From assembly GCF_014653945.1 (NCBI RefSeq), contig NZ_BNAU01000002.1, forward strand, positions 987,914 through 1,051,913: a stretch of 64,000 bases of DNA. The letters are read 5' to 3'. The stretch comes from Amycolatopsis deserti (GTDB taxonomy: Bacteria > Actinomycetota > Actinomycetes > Mycobacteriales > Pseudonocardiaceae). The stretch's first letter is position 1. Each line of letters opens with the position of its first letter. The notes under the pieces were generated by a model, which had not been told where the DNA came from, made no database searches, and was given only the letters and a program-made list of their open reading frames with translations. The position numbers and the translations under genes are program-made. This document shows, in pieces, positions 57,181-64,000 of this stretch.

Positions 57181-59067
57181 CTAGTCCATCCCGCCGATGG
57201 CCTGGACCTTCAGCGCCTTGCGGTACTCCTCCAGCGCGACGAGGTCCCCGAACAGCGCGCGGTAGTCGTCGGCCGCCTCGATCGGCGACAGCCGCTGCAG
57301 GCGCGACTTGATCTCCGCGATCTGCCGCCCCACCAGGTTCTCCTGCACCGCGGCGATCATGCTGCCGATGTAGCGGCCGTCGGCCTCGCCCTTGGCGCGC
57401 AACGGTTCCACGGCCAGCTCCGACAGCAGCGACCGCACCGGCCCCTCCGGCGTGTACGGGCTGGCCGCGTCGATCAACGCCGGACCGGACAGCCCGCTGC
57501 TCGCGCCACCGGCCTTGAGCACCGCGCGGTGCACCGCCACGTACGCCGGGTGGGTGAAGGCTTCTTCGGGCAGCGCGTCGTACTCCGGGCCCGCGTACGC
57601 CGGTTCCTGCAGCGCCGCCTTGAGCACCTCGCGCTGCGCCATCAGCCGCGGGTCGTTCGGGTCCGGCCGCGGCACGTCCGCCACCGCCGTGCCGTTCACG
57701 CGCTGCGCCGGACGGCGTCCGTTGCCACGGACCGCGCCGCCCGCGCTCTCCCGCACCCGCCGTACGACCATGGCCTCGTCCTGCCAGCCGACCCACCACG
57801 ACAGCTTGGTGGCGTAGCCGTCCCGCTTCGCGCGGTCCTTGATCTGCGCGACCAGCGGCACGGTGCGCTGCAGCGCGGCGACCTGGCCGTCGACCGAGTC
57901 GAGGTCGTACTCCTTGAGGATGCTGCGGATCGCGAACTCGAACAGCGGCGTGCGCCGGGCGACCAGGTCGCGCACCGCGGACTCCCCCTTGGCCAGGCGC
58001 AGGTCGCACGGGTCCATGCCGTCCGGCGCGACCGCGATGTAGGTCTGGCCGGCGAAGGTCTGCTCGCCCTCGAACGCCTTCAGCGCCGCCTTCTGGCCCG
58101 CCTCGTCGCCGTCGAAGGTGAAGATGATCTCGCCGCGGAACGCGTCGTCGTCCATCAGCAGCCGGCGCAGCACCTTCATGTGGTCCTCGCCGAACGCGGT
58201 GCCGCAGGACGCGACCGCGGTGGGCACCCCGGAGGCGTGCATCGCCATCACGTCGGTGTAGCCCTCGACCACGACCACCTGGTGCCGCTTGGCGATCTCG
58301 CGCTTGGCCAGGTCGAGCCCGAACAGCACCTGCGACTTCTTGTAGATCGGGCTCTCGCTGGTGTTGAGGTACTTGGCCTGGATCGGGTCGTCGTCGTGCA
58401 GCCGCCGCGCGCCGAACCCGACGACGTCCCCGCTCAGGTCCCGGATCGGCCACACCAGCCGCCGGTGGAACCGGTCGATCGGCCCCTGGCGGCCTTCCTT
58501 GACCAGCTGGGCCTTGAGCAGCTCGCTGAACTCGAACCCGCGGTTGAGCAGGTACTTCGTCAGCTTGTCCCAGCCCGCCGGGGCGTAGCCGCAGGTGAAC
58601 GTGCGGGCCGCGGTCTCGTCGAAACCGCGCTCGGCGAGGAAGTCGCGGGCGATCTGGGCCTCGGGCGTGCGCAGCTGCTCGGCGTAGAACTCGGCGGCCG
58701 CCTTGTGCGCCTCGACCATGCGGGAGCGCGTGCCGCGGTCGCGCTGGACGCTGCCGCCGCCACCCTCGTAGGTGAGCCGGAACCCGACTCGGTCGGCCAG
58801 CCGCTCGACCGCCTCGACGAACGGGAGGTGGTCGATCTTCATCAGGAACTTGATGACGTCGCCACCCTCGCCGCAGCCGAAGCAGTGGAAGGTGCCGTGC
58901 GTGGGGCGGACGTTGAACGACGGGGTCTTCTCGTCGTGGAACGGGCACAGCCCCTTCAGCGCTCCCCCGCCGGCGTTGCGCAGCGCCACGTAGTCGCCCA
59001 CGACCTCGTCGATCCGGTTGCGCTGGCGAACCTCCGCGATGTCACTTTCCCGGATCCGGCCTGCCAC
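57181..59067 (-). CDS. dnaG: DNA primase
   Basis: 628 residues: zinc-binding domain with Cys41, His44, Cys62 and Cys65 (GLCPFHDEKTPSF, HCFGCGEGGD), the RNA polymerase core, Toprim motifs VVEGYTDVMAMHASG and TFDGDEAGQKAA, and a C-terminal DnaB-interacting helical domain. It makes RNA primers at the replication fork. GTG 59067 is placed directly before the GRIRESDIAEVR segment that begins all DnaG proteins; the longer open frame is antisense to sigJ. Divergent from the sigma factor gene. Confidence 0.95.
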   Translation of the reverse strand: MAGRIRESDIAEVRQRNRIDEVVGDYVALRNAGGGALKGLCPFHDEKTPSFNVRPTHGTFHCFGCGEGGDVIKFLMKIDHLPFVEAVERLADRVGFRLTYEGGGGSVQRDRGTRSRMVEAHKAAAEFYAEQLRTPEAQIARDFLAERGFDETAARTFTCGYAPAGWDKLTKYLLNRGFEFSELLKAQLVKEGRQGPIDRFHRRLVWPIRDLSGDVVGFGARRLHDDDPIQAKYLNTSESPIYKKSQVLFGLDLAKREIAKRHQVVVVEGYTDVMAMHASGVPTAVASCGTAFGEDHMKVLRRLLMDDDAFRGEIIFTFDGDEAGQKAALKAFEGEQTFAGQTYIAVAPDGMDPCDLRLAKGESAVRDLVARRTPLFEFAIRSILKEYDLDSVDGQVAALQRTVPLVAQIKDRAKRDGYATKLSWWVGWQDEAMVVRRVRESAGGAVRGNGRRPAQRVNGTAVADVPRPDPNDPRLMAQREVLKAALQEPAYAGPEYDALPEEAFTHPAYVAVHRAVLKAGGASSGLSGPALIDAASPYTPEGPVRSLLSELAVEPLRAKGEADGRYIGSMIAAVQENLVGRQIAEIKSRLQRLSPIEAADDYRALFGDLVALEEYRKALKVQAIGGMD

Positions 59068-59118
59068 GCCGACCAGTCTAGTGACCGGCGGGGCCGGGTC
59101 GTACGGCACACTCGGTGC

Positions 59119-60063
59119 GTGACCACGCTGGATGCCCTCGCCGCGGAGTTCGCCGGGCTGCGCGCGCACCTGACGGCCGTCGCCTACCGGCTGACCGGCT
59201 CGGTGAGCGACGCCGAGGACGCGGTGCAGGAGTCGTGGCTGCGGCTGGCGGCGCTGAGCGAGGACAAGCGCGCGCGGATCCAGGAGCCGCGGGCGTGGCT
59301 GACGACAGTGGTCGGGCGGATCTGCCTGGACCGGCTGCGGTCGGCGACGGCACGGCGTGAGAAGTACGTCGGCCAGTGGCTGCCGGAGCCGATCGTCACA
59401 CCGCTGGGCGCGCCGGCCGGGGACGATCCGCTGGAAGCCGCGGTCCGCGACGAGGGTGTCCGCATGGCGGCGATGGTCGTGCTCGACCGCCTCACGCCCG
59501 AGCAGCGGGTGGCGTTCGTGCTGCACGACGCGTTCGCCGTGCCGTTCGACGAGATCGCGGAGATCCTCGGCGTGACCACCGCGACGGCCCGTCAGCACGC
59601 CTCGCGCGGACGCCGTGCGCTGGACGACGCGCAGCCGCCACCGCGCGCCGACCTGGCCGAGCAGCAGGAGGTGCTGGACCGGTTCATGCGGGCGCTGGCG
59701 CAGGGCGACGTGCGCGCGGTGGCCGAGGTGCTGCACCCCGACGTCGTGCTCATCGGCGACAGCGACGGCAAGGCCAAGACCACGGTGCAGGTCATGGTGG
59801 GCGCGGACAAGGTCATCCGCTTCTTCCTGGGGCTGCGGCGGTTCTACCGGCCCGAGGCGATGGCCGCCGGCCGGGTGCTGCTGGTCAACGGCGATCTCGG
59901 GGTTTACCTGCCGCCCGCCCCGGGTGGCGACGGCTACCGGCCGCTGGATGCGCACCTGGAGACGTTCGCCGTCCGGGACGGGCGGATCGCCGCGATCTAC
60001 GACCAGGCCAACCCGGACAAGCTCACCCGGCTTGCGGAACCCGGCACGCCTCACCGGACGTGA
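59119..60063 (+). CDS. sigJ: ECF41-type RNA polymerase sigma factor (SigJ-like)
   Basis: 314 residues: sigma region 2 (LTAVAYRLTGSVSDAEDAVQ), region 4 (LTPEQRVAFVLHDAFAVPFD, TTATARQHASRGRRAL) and a C-terminal SnoaL-like domain (about 185-300; VLDRFMRALAQGDVRAVAEV), which in ECF41 factors replaces an anti-sigma factor as internal regulator. The CMD-family gene beside it is the usual ECF41 target, and its promoter matches the ECF41 consensus exactly. GTG 59119; the 3' end overlaps the converging CMD gene by 41 bases. Confidence 0.92.
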   Translation: MTTLDALAAEFAGLRAHLTAVAYRLTGSVSDAEDAVQESWLRLAALSEDKRARIQEPRAWLTTVVGRICLDRLRSATARREKYVGQWLPEPIVTPLGAPAGDDPLEAAVRDEGVRMAAMVVLDRLTPEQRVAFVLHDAFAVPFDEIAEILGVTTATARQHASRGRRALDDAQPPPRADLAEQQEVLDRFMRALAQGDVRAVAEVLHPDVVLIGDSDGKAKTTVQVMVGADKVIRFFLGLRRFYRPEAMAAGRVLLVNGDLGVYLPPAPGGDGYRPLDAHLETFAVRDGRIAAIYDQANPDKLTRLAEPGTPHRT

Positions 60064-60592
60064 AGCCCTGGTCGGTGATGCCGAGGGCGCTGTTGACGCG
60101 GGCGCGCTGGTTCTCGAGGCCGACGAGGTAGGTCAGCTCCACCAGCCCGGCGCGGCCGAACTCCCGCTCCAGCTCGGCGACCTGCTCGTCGGTGACCGCG
60201 ACCGGCGTCTCCGACATCGCGTCGGCGTAGGCCAGTGCGAGGCGTTCCTGGCGGGTGAACAGGTCCGAGGTGGCGTAGTCGTCGATGTTCTTCAGGCGGT
60301 CGATGTCCAGCCCGGCGTGCTTCTGCAGCATCGTGCCGAAGTCGACGCACCACGAGCAGCCCAGCCGCACGGCCGTCCGGTACTGGGCCAGCTCGGCCAC
60401 GTTCACCGGCAGGTGCTTGACCGCCTTCTCGACGAGCATCTCGTGGATTCCGCTGGCGCGCATCAGGGCGGGCCGGTGCGCCACGACGGCGAACGGCTCG
60501 GGCACCGCGCCGAACCGCTTGCGGGCGTACCAGTAGACGAGCTTGGTGAGCAGTCCGGCGTCCTTCTCGGTCACCGCGGGGATGCGTGGCAT
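60023..60592 (-). CDS. Carboxymuconolactone decarboxylase (CMD/AhpD-like) family protein, ECF41 target
   Basis: 189 residues with the AhpD-like redox motif VRLGCSWCVDFGTML (CxxC; nearby His in QKHAGLD). Such proteins act as peroxidase or decarboxylase-like enzymes; those coupled to ECF41 sigma factors have no proven substrate. ATG 60592. The promoter at 60622-60648 fits ECF41, so this gene is probably switched on by the sigma factor encoded head-on to it. Confidence 0.9.
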   Translation of the reverse strand: MPRIPAVTEKDAGLLTKLVYWYARKRFGAVPEPFAVVAHRPALMRASGIHEMLVEKAVKHLPVNVAELAQYRTAVRLGCSWCVDFGTMLQKHAGLDIDRLKNIDDYATSDLFTRQERLALAYADAMSETPVAVTDEQVAELEREFGRAGLVELTYLVGLENQRARVNSALGITDQGFTSGEACRVPQAG

Positions 60593-60621
60593 GTGGTCCT
60601 CCTTCGTGGTCCTACCGAGGG

Positions 60622-60648
60622 GACGAGACGGCCGCGCGAAGTGTGACA
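60622..60648 (-). promoter_or_regulatory. ECF41-dependent promoter of the CMD gene
   Basis: Minus strand TGTCACA (60648-60642), exactly 16 bases, then CGTC (60625-60622), 29 bases before the CMD start. This equals the published ECF41 consensus TGTCACA-N16-CGTC. I did not find it before sigJ itself. Confidence 0.88.
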
Positions 60649-60663
60649 GCGAGCCGTGACGGG

Positions 60664-60951
60664 TCACCTCGCGGCGACGGCCGCGGAACAAGCGTCCGGA
60701 TCGTCGGCCGGCGCGGTGGCGGCGATGATGGCATCCAGCTTGTCGCGAGCGGCGAGCAAACCGGCCACGGCCTCGTCGATGCGTTCGCGTTCCCGGTTCA
60801 GGTCAGGCAGCATCCCGGAACACGCCGGCGCCAGGATCTCGCCGTCGTCGATCATGCAGGGCAGCAGTTCGGCGATGGTCGCGGTGGTGAGACCGGCAGC
60901 GAGCAGCATGCGGATGCCCCGGACGGTGGTGATGTCCTCTTGACGCCCCAC
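60664..60951 (-). pseudogene. MerR regulator lacking its DNA-binding N-terminus
   Basis: 95 residues: VGRQEDITTVRGIRMLLAAG then LTTATIAELLPCMIDDGEI and a C-terminal coil with a late Cys. This is the MerR C-terminal half only; the first 45 residues with the winged HTH are missing, the position before the fragment being GTG 60951 by chance. Compared with the intact MerR at 21285 it is the same type (LLPC motif). It would not bind DNA. It lies divergent to an imine-reductase pseudogene, mirroring the intact pair. Confidence 0.75.
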
Positions 60952-60995
60952 GTCCGGTCGACTCCCTCATCGGTGTGAGACCGCAGTCTATTCGC

Positions 60996-61745
60996 ATGAC
61001 GACGATCAATCAGCGAGCGCGCCCGTTACCGTCGTCGGCCTCGGTCCGATGGGCCTCGCCCTCGCCGAGACGCTTCGGGGCCATGTACGAGGTCTTCGAC
61101 CCCGCCGGCGACGCCTTGCGGGGGCGGGTGCTGGTGAACCTCAACTCCGGCACCCCCGAGGAGGCGCGCGCGGCGGCCGGGTGGGCGGCCGAGCGCGGTC
61201 TGTCCTACCTGGACGGTGCGATCATGGTGCCCCCGCCCATGGTCGGAGACCCCGGATCCGTCTTCCTCTACAGCGGTTCAGGGGAGGTTTTCGCCGAGCT
61301 CCGGGCGACGCTGACCAGCCTGGGCGACCCCCGGTACCTCGGCTCCGATCCCGGGCTGGCGGTGCTGCACAACACCGCGCTGCTGGAGATGATGTACGCG
61401 ACCATCAACGGATATCTGCACGCCACCGCGCTGGCCGGTTCGGCCGGGGTGCCGCCGGTGGAGTTCGCCGAACTGGCCATCGGCTGGTTCCTGCCCGCGG
61501 TGCTGGGCCCGATGCTCGCCGCGGAGGCTCCCGTCCTGGACAAGGGCGAGTACCCGGGTGATCTCGCCACCTTGGAGATGAACCTGAACGCGCTGGAGCA
61601 CATCGCCCGCACCGCCGAGGAGCAGGGCGTGCACACCGAGCAGCCGCGCCTGATGCGGGAGATCGCCGCACGGGCCATCGCCGACGGCCACGGCGGCAAG
61701 AGCTACCTGGCCGTGTTCGAGGTCTTCAAGAAGGCGACGAGCTAG
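60996..61745 (+). pseudogene. Imine reductase-like gene with frameshift and internal deletion
   Basis: A Rossmann start survives out of frame (APVTVVGLGPMGLALAETLR, 61019-61080), but the ATG at 60996 is in another phase, and the remaining part from about 61090 (GRVLVNLNSGTPEEARAAAG, YLDGAIMVPPPMVGDPGSVF, LGSDPGLAVLHNTALLEMMY) is in a third relation, with about 60 residues of the dinucleotide domain lost between. So there are at least two lesions. It resembles the intact protein at 20362. The C-terminal 215 residues stay open to TAG 61745. Confidence 0.8.
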
Positions 61746-62895
61746 ACGCCGCCTTCCCGGGTGTGACAGCGAGCGCCACGGCCATCGCGACCGCGGCGGC
61801 GGTGAACGCGGTTGTCAGCCCGGCGCCGCCGAAACCGCCGGTGACCCCCACGGCGATGGCGCCGAGACCCGCGGTGCCGAGCACTCCCCCGGCCTGCCGC
61901 GCGAAGGCCAGCACACCCATGCTCGCGCCCAGGACGTCCTTCGCGGCCGTGGTCTGCACGAGGAGCGTGTACGCCGACGCCGTGAGCCCGAACGCGGCGC
62001 CGGTCAGGAACAGCCCCGGCACGAGCACGGCCACGCCGACGTGCGGCGCGACGGCCAGCAGGACGAGCCCGGCGAGGCCGCAGCCGCAACCGAGCCGTCC
62101 CCACGCGGCCAGGTCGGGCCGGCGGCGGGCCCACGCGGCGAAGGATGCCGAGGTGACCAGCTGGCCGGCCGTCATGGCGGTGAGCAGGGCGGGCGTGGCG
62201 CCGACCAGCCCGATGGCCAGGGAGACGTAGGTGAAGGTGCCGAACAGCGCGAGCCCCGACAAGGCGGTGACGAGGACCGAGCGGCGGACCGTGCGATCGT
62301 CGAACATGGCTCGGACGGCGGGACGCAGCGGCGGTGTCCGGCCGGTGCGCGTGGGCAGGCCGGGCAGCCCGAGGACGAGCGCGAGCAGGCACAACGGGAG
62401 GTTGACCAGGAAGATCCCCCGCCAGCCCGGCCCGGCGACGAGCAGGGCACCCAGCGGCGGACCGCCGACCGAGGCGAGCGCGAAGACCGCCGTCTGCCAT
62501 CCGGCGCGGCGGATCAGCTGGTCGCGGTCGAACAGCTCACCGAGTGCGCTCATCGCCGTGACGACCAGCCCGCTGCCGCCGATGCCCTGGACGGCCCGCG
62601 CGGCGACGAGCGTGGCGATGTCCGGCGCGGCGGCGCAGGCGGCCGAGGCGGCGGCGAAGACGACGACGGATCCGGTGAAGACGGCGCGGCGGCCGTAGCG
62701 GTCGCCGAGCCTGCCGAGGACGAGGGTCGCGAACGTGACCGTGACCAGGTAGGCGGTGGTGACCCCGGCGACGGCCGTCCCCGCGGCGAGTTCGGACTGC
62801 AGCGCGGGCAGCGCCGCGACGACGACCGTGGTGTCGAGCTGGGCCATCAGCATGCCGAGCAGCAGCGCGGCGAAGGCCAGGTTTTTTGCGTGCAT
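61726..62895 (-). CDS. MFS transporter, DHA/EmrB-like
   Basis: 389 residues, about twelve membrane helices. MFS marks: LGMLMAQLDTTVVVAALPAL (motif D2-like), LGRLGDRYGRRAVFTGSVVV (motif A) and RAVQGIGGSGLVVTAMSALG (motif C-like, antiporters). Probably a proton-driven drug or metabolite exporter. It is divergent from a MarR regulator and its promoter lies inside a palindromic operator. ATG 62895 is preferred: a -10 CATAAT ends ten bases before it, so the message may be nearly leaderless; ATG 62904 is an alternative. The 3' end overlaps the imine reductase pseudogene by 20 bases. Confidence 0.88.
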   Translation of the reverse strand: MHAKNLAFAALLLGMLMAQLDTTVVVAALPALQSELAAGTAVAGVTTAYLVTVTFATLVLGRLGDRYGRRAVFTGSVVVFAAASAACAAAPDIATLVAARAVQGIGGSGLVVTAMSALGELFDRDQLIRRAGWQTAVFALASVGGPPLGALLVAGPGWRGIFLVNLPLCLLALVLGLPGLPTRTGRTPPLRPAVRAMFDDRTVRRSVLVTALSGLALFGTFTYVSLAIGLVGATPALLTAMTAGQLVTSASFAAWARRRPDLAAWGRLGCGCGLAGLVLLAVAPHVGVAVLVPGLFLTGAAFGLTASAYTLLVQTTAAKDVLGASMGVLAFARQAGGVLGTAGLGAIAVGVTGGFGGAGLTTAFTAAAVAMAVALAVTPGKAASSSSPS

Positions 62896-62927
62896 TTCGC
62901 ACATATTATGCGTGTGTTTTGCACGCA
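62887..62927. promoter_or_regulatory. MarR operator overlapping the MFS promoter
   Basis: Outer arms TGCGTGCA (62887-62894) and TGCACGCA (62920-62927) are perfect; an inner dyad CGCACATA (62898-62905) with TATGCGTG (62907-62914) is nearly concentric. The MFS -35 TTGCAT (62932-62927) and -10 CATAAT (62910-62905) lie within it, 16 bases apart. Binding would therefore block MFS transcription and could affect marR. Confidence 0.7.
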
Positions 62928-62960
62928 TGCAAGGATGGCGGCTGACGGAGGGAGTTCTCG

Positions 62961-63404
62961 ATGGCCGCGGGGCGCGCGTTGTTCCGGCTGGTGCGGTTCT
63001 GGTCGCGGCGCTGGGCGCCGGAGGTGGCGCAACGGCTGGACGAGGACGCTCCGCGCACCGCGACCGTGCAGAACCTGTACGTGGTGGAGGCCGTGCACAG
63101 CGCCGCGCCGCGTGGGGAGGTCACGGTCGCCGACGTGGCGCGCCAGCTCGGGCTGGACCGGTCGGTCGCGAGCCGGATGATCGCCGACGCGGTGCGCGAC
63201 GGCTACGTGCGGCGCCAGACCTCCGCCGAGGACGCCCGCCGCGCGCGGCTGTCACTCACCGCCGAGGGCGAGGCGTTCCTCGCGGTGTCGCACGCGCACC
63301 AGGAGCAGGTGTTCGAGGCGCTGGTGGCGCACTGGCCGGCCGAGGACAGGCGCCGCTTCGCGAGCTACCTCGACCGGCTGGCACGTGAGGTGCTCGACTC
63401 CTAG
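62961..63404 (+). CDS. MarR-family transcriptional regulator
   Basis: 147 residues: winged HTH with VTVADVARQLGLDRSVASRM and DGYVRRQTSAEDARRARLSL (wing) between helical dimer arms (FRLVRFWSRRWAPEVAQRLD, LDRLAREVLDS). ATG 62961 is preceded by GGAGGGAG. Divergent from the MFS exporter with a shared operator, the classic MarR-exporter pair in which a ligand of the regulator is exported. Its stop overlaps the next gene's stop on the other strand. Confidence 0.9.
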   Translation: MAAGRALFRLVRFWSRRWAPEVAQRLDEDAPRTATVQNLYVVEAVHSAAPRGEVTVADVARQLGLDRSVASRMIADAVRDGYVRRQTSAEDARRARLSLTAEGEAFLAVSHAHQEQVFEALVAHWPAEDRRRFASYLDRLAREVLDS

Positions 63405-64000
63405 CCGCGCAGGGCGCGGACGTCCCAGACCCAGACCCCGTCGACATACACGGCCTGCCCGCCGAGCAGCTGGTCCACGGTCTGGTGCAGGGCGTTGCCG
63501 TTGGTGACCGGGGCGAGCACGACCGCGTCGGCCTTCCAGTACTTCAGGTCCTCGACCGCCTGGGCGCGCTGGGCGACCGTCACGGTCGGCACCTCGCCGC
63601 TGTCGCGCACGTCGGCCAGCAGGTCGGCCGTCGGGCGGTTCACCGCGCCGTAGCGGCCGCGCTTGTCGTCCGGGCCGCTCGGGCCGACGAAGTACCCGTC
63701 GGCGAGCGGGAAGCCCAGGTCGGCCTCCACCTGCCAGTGCAGCGCCCGCGCGTCGCCGCCGTTGGGCAGCGGCACGACGACCACCGAACCGTTCCCGACG
63801 TACTGCCGCCACGTGCCGTCGGCGAAGAAGGCCGGCGTCTCGGGGCGGATGTAGGTCTTGTAGGGCGTCGGCGCGACCGGCAGCAGCACCGCGGCCAGCG
63901 CCCCCAGCCACAGGAACCGCACCGGCAGGTTCCGGTCCCGGAAGCCCGGCGCGGCCTCGAAGACGCGATCGGTCGCGATGGCGAGCAGCGCCGCGACCGC
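63401..64000 (-). CDS. Integral membrane protein, C-terminal part; continues past the window
   Basis: Frame open from 64000 to TAG 63401, 199 codons in the window. A last membrane helix (FLWLGALAAVLLPVAP) is followed by an extracytoplasmic domain: TPYKTYIRPETPAFFADGTW, FPLADGYFVGPSGPDDKRGR, VWVWDVRAL. The pattern resembles C-terminal domains of actinomycete membrane glycosyltransferases of the GT-C kind. The N-terminal part with the catalytic loops is not in the window, so the call is provisional. Confidence 0.6.
   Translation of the reverse strand, partial: AVAALLAIATDRVFEAAPGFRDRNLPVRFLWLGALAAVLLPVAPTPYKTYIRPETPAFFADGTWRQYVGNGSVVVVPLPNGGDARALHWQVEADLGFPLADGYFVGPSGPDDKRGRYGAVNRPTADLLADVRDSGEVPTVTVAQRAQAVEDLKYWKADAVVLAPVTNGNALHQTVDQLLGGQAVYVDGVWVWDVRALRG

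Noticed and set aside
55822-59118. Extension of the sigma factor frame to 1413 codons
   Set aside because: The upstream part is antisense to dnaG, tam and the hypothetical gene; the sigma domain begins at GTG 59119.
60664-60951. Treating the 95-residue MerR fragment as a functional regulator
   Set aside because: The winged HTH is absent and its partner gene is also broken.

Overview
The window is very GC-rich DNA, with dense GC third positions, GTG starts and many 4-base ATGA or GTGA gene overlaps. Its gene families (mycothiol-era maleylpyruvate isomerase-like protein, F420-type PPOX protein, ECF41 sigma factor with its CMD target, IdeR/DmdR iron box, two-domain laccase, MT0933-type antitoxin) point to a soil actinomycete. 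A Pseudonocardiaceae member such as Amycolatopsis is my best guess; this is inference, not a database match.

Layout. 1-3.4 kb: end of a xanthine dehydrogenase-type operon and an epoxide hydrolase. 3.4-5.4 kb: a degenerate tandem array, a Phd-like protein with an internal 11-residue minisatellite, and an internally deleted GNAT gene. 5.5-10.5 kb: a histidyl-tRNA synthetase of the less common FREF type, a HAD phosphatase, and a NarL-type two-component pair with divergent membrane protein. 10.5-13.5 kb: a translationally coupled operon (DoxX-like, BtaA-like DUF3419, DUF2071, SAM methyltransferase) ending in a tandem array made of copies of the last gene's own 3' end. 13.5-22.9 kb: mostly single enzymes and small regulators (CGNR with a duplicated palindromic operator, MerR divergent from an imine-reductase-like gene, TetR). 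22.9-27.7 kb: a complete branched-chain amino acid type ABC operon. 27.9-31.1 kb: a secreted DUF6351 hydrolase and a covalent-flavin oxidase. 32.9-36.0 kb: an iron-siderophore uptake operon under an iron box, without its ATPase. 36.7-38.5 kb: PadR regulator, an ABC ATPase fused to a HAAS-like domain, and a permease.

38.7-46.5 kb holds the most distinctive cluster: a four-domain exported protein (ThuA, PQQ-type sugar dehydrogenase, PKD, DUF1080), a cupredoxin with four Ig-like repeats, a small two-domain laccase and a Tat-exported sugar-phosphate-isomerase-like protein, bracketed by two paralogous single-domain LuxR-type HTH proteins. I infer an extracytoplasmic sugar-oxidation chain ending at oxygen through copper proteins.

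48.05-55.1 kb is a 7 kb island in the 3' end of a tRNA-Asn gene, bounded by 44-base identical direct repeats. It carries a type I restriction-modification operon (hsdM-hsdS-hsdR) and, beside the tRNA, only the frameshifted tail of a tyrosine integrase. Beyond it come lexA, a trans-aconitate methyltransferase-like gene, dnaG, an ECF41 sigma factor with its CMD partner and an exact match to the ECF41 promoter, a decayed second copy of the MerR/imine-reductase pair, an MFS exporter with MarR regulator, and a membrane protein running off the right edge.

A recurring oddity is that GC-rich arrays with a period of roughly 70-90 bases lie immediately downstream of genes and resemble the 3' end of the adjacent gene. 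This is clear at 10.5 and 47.1 kb, good at 3.4 kb and weak at 31.1 kb.
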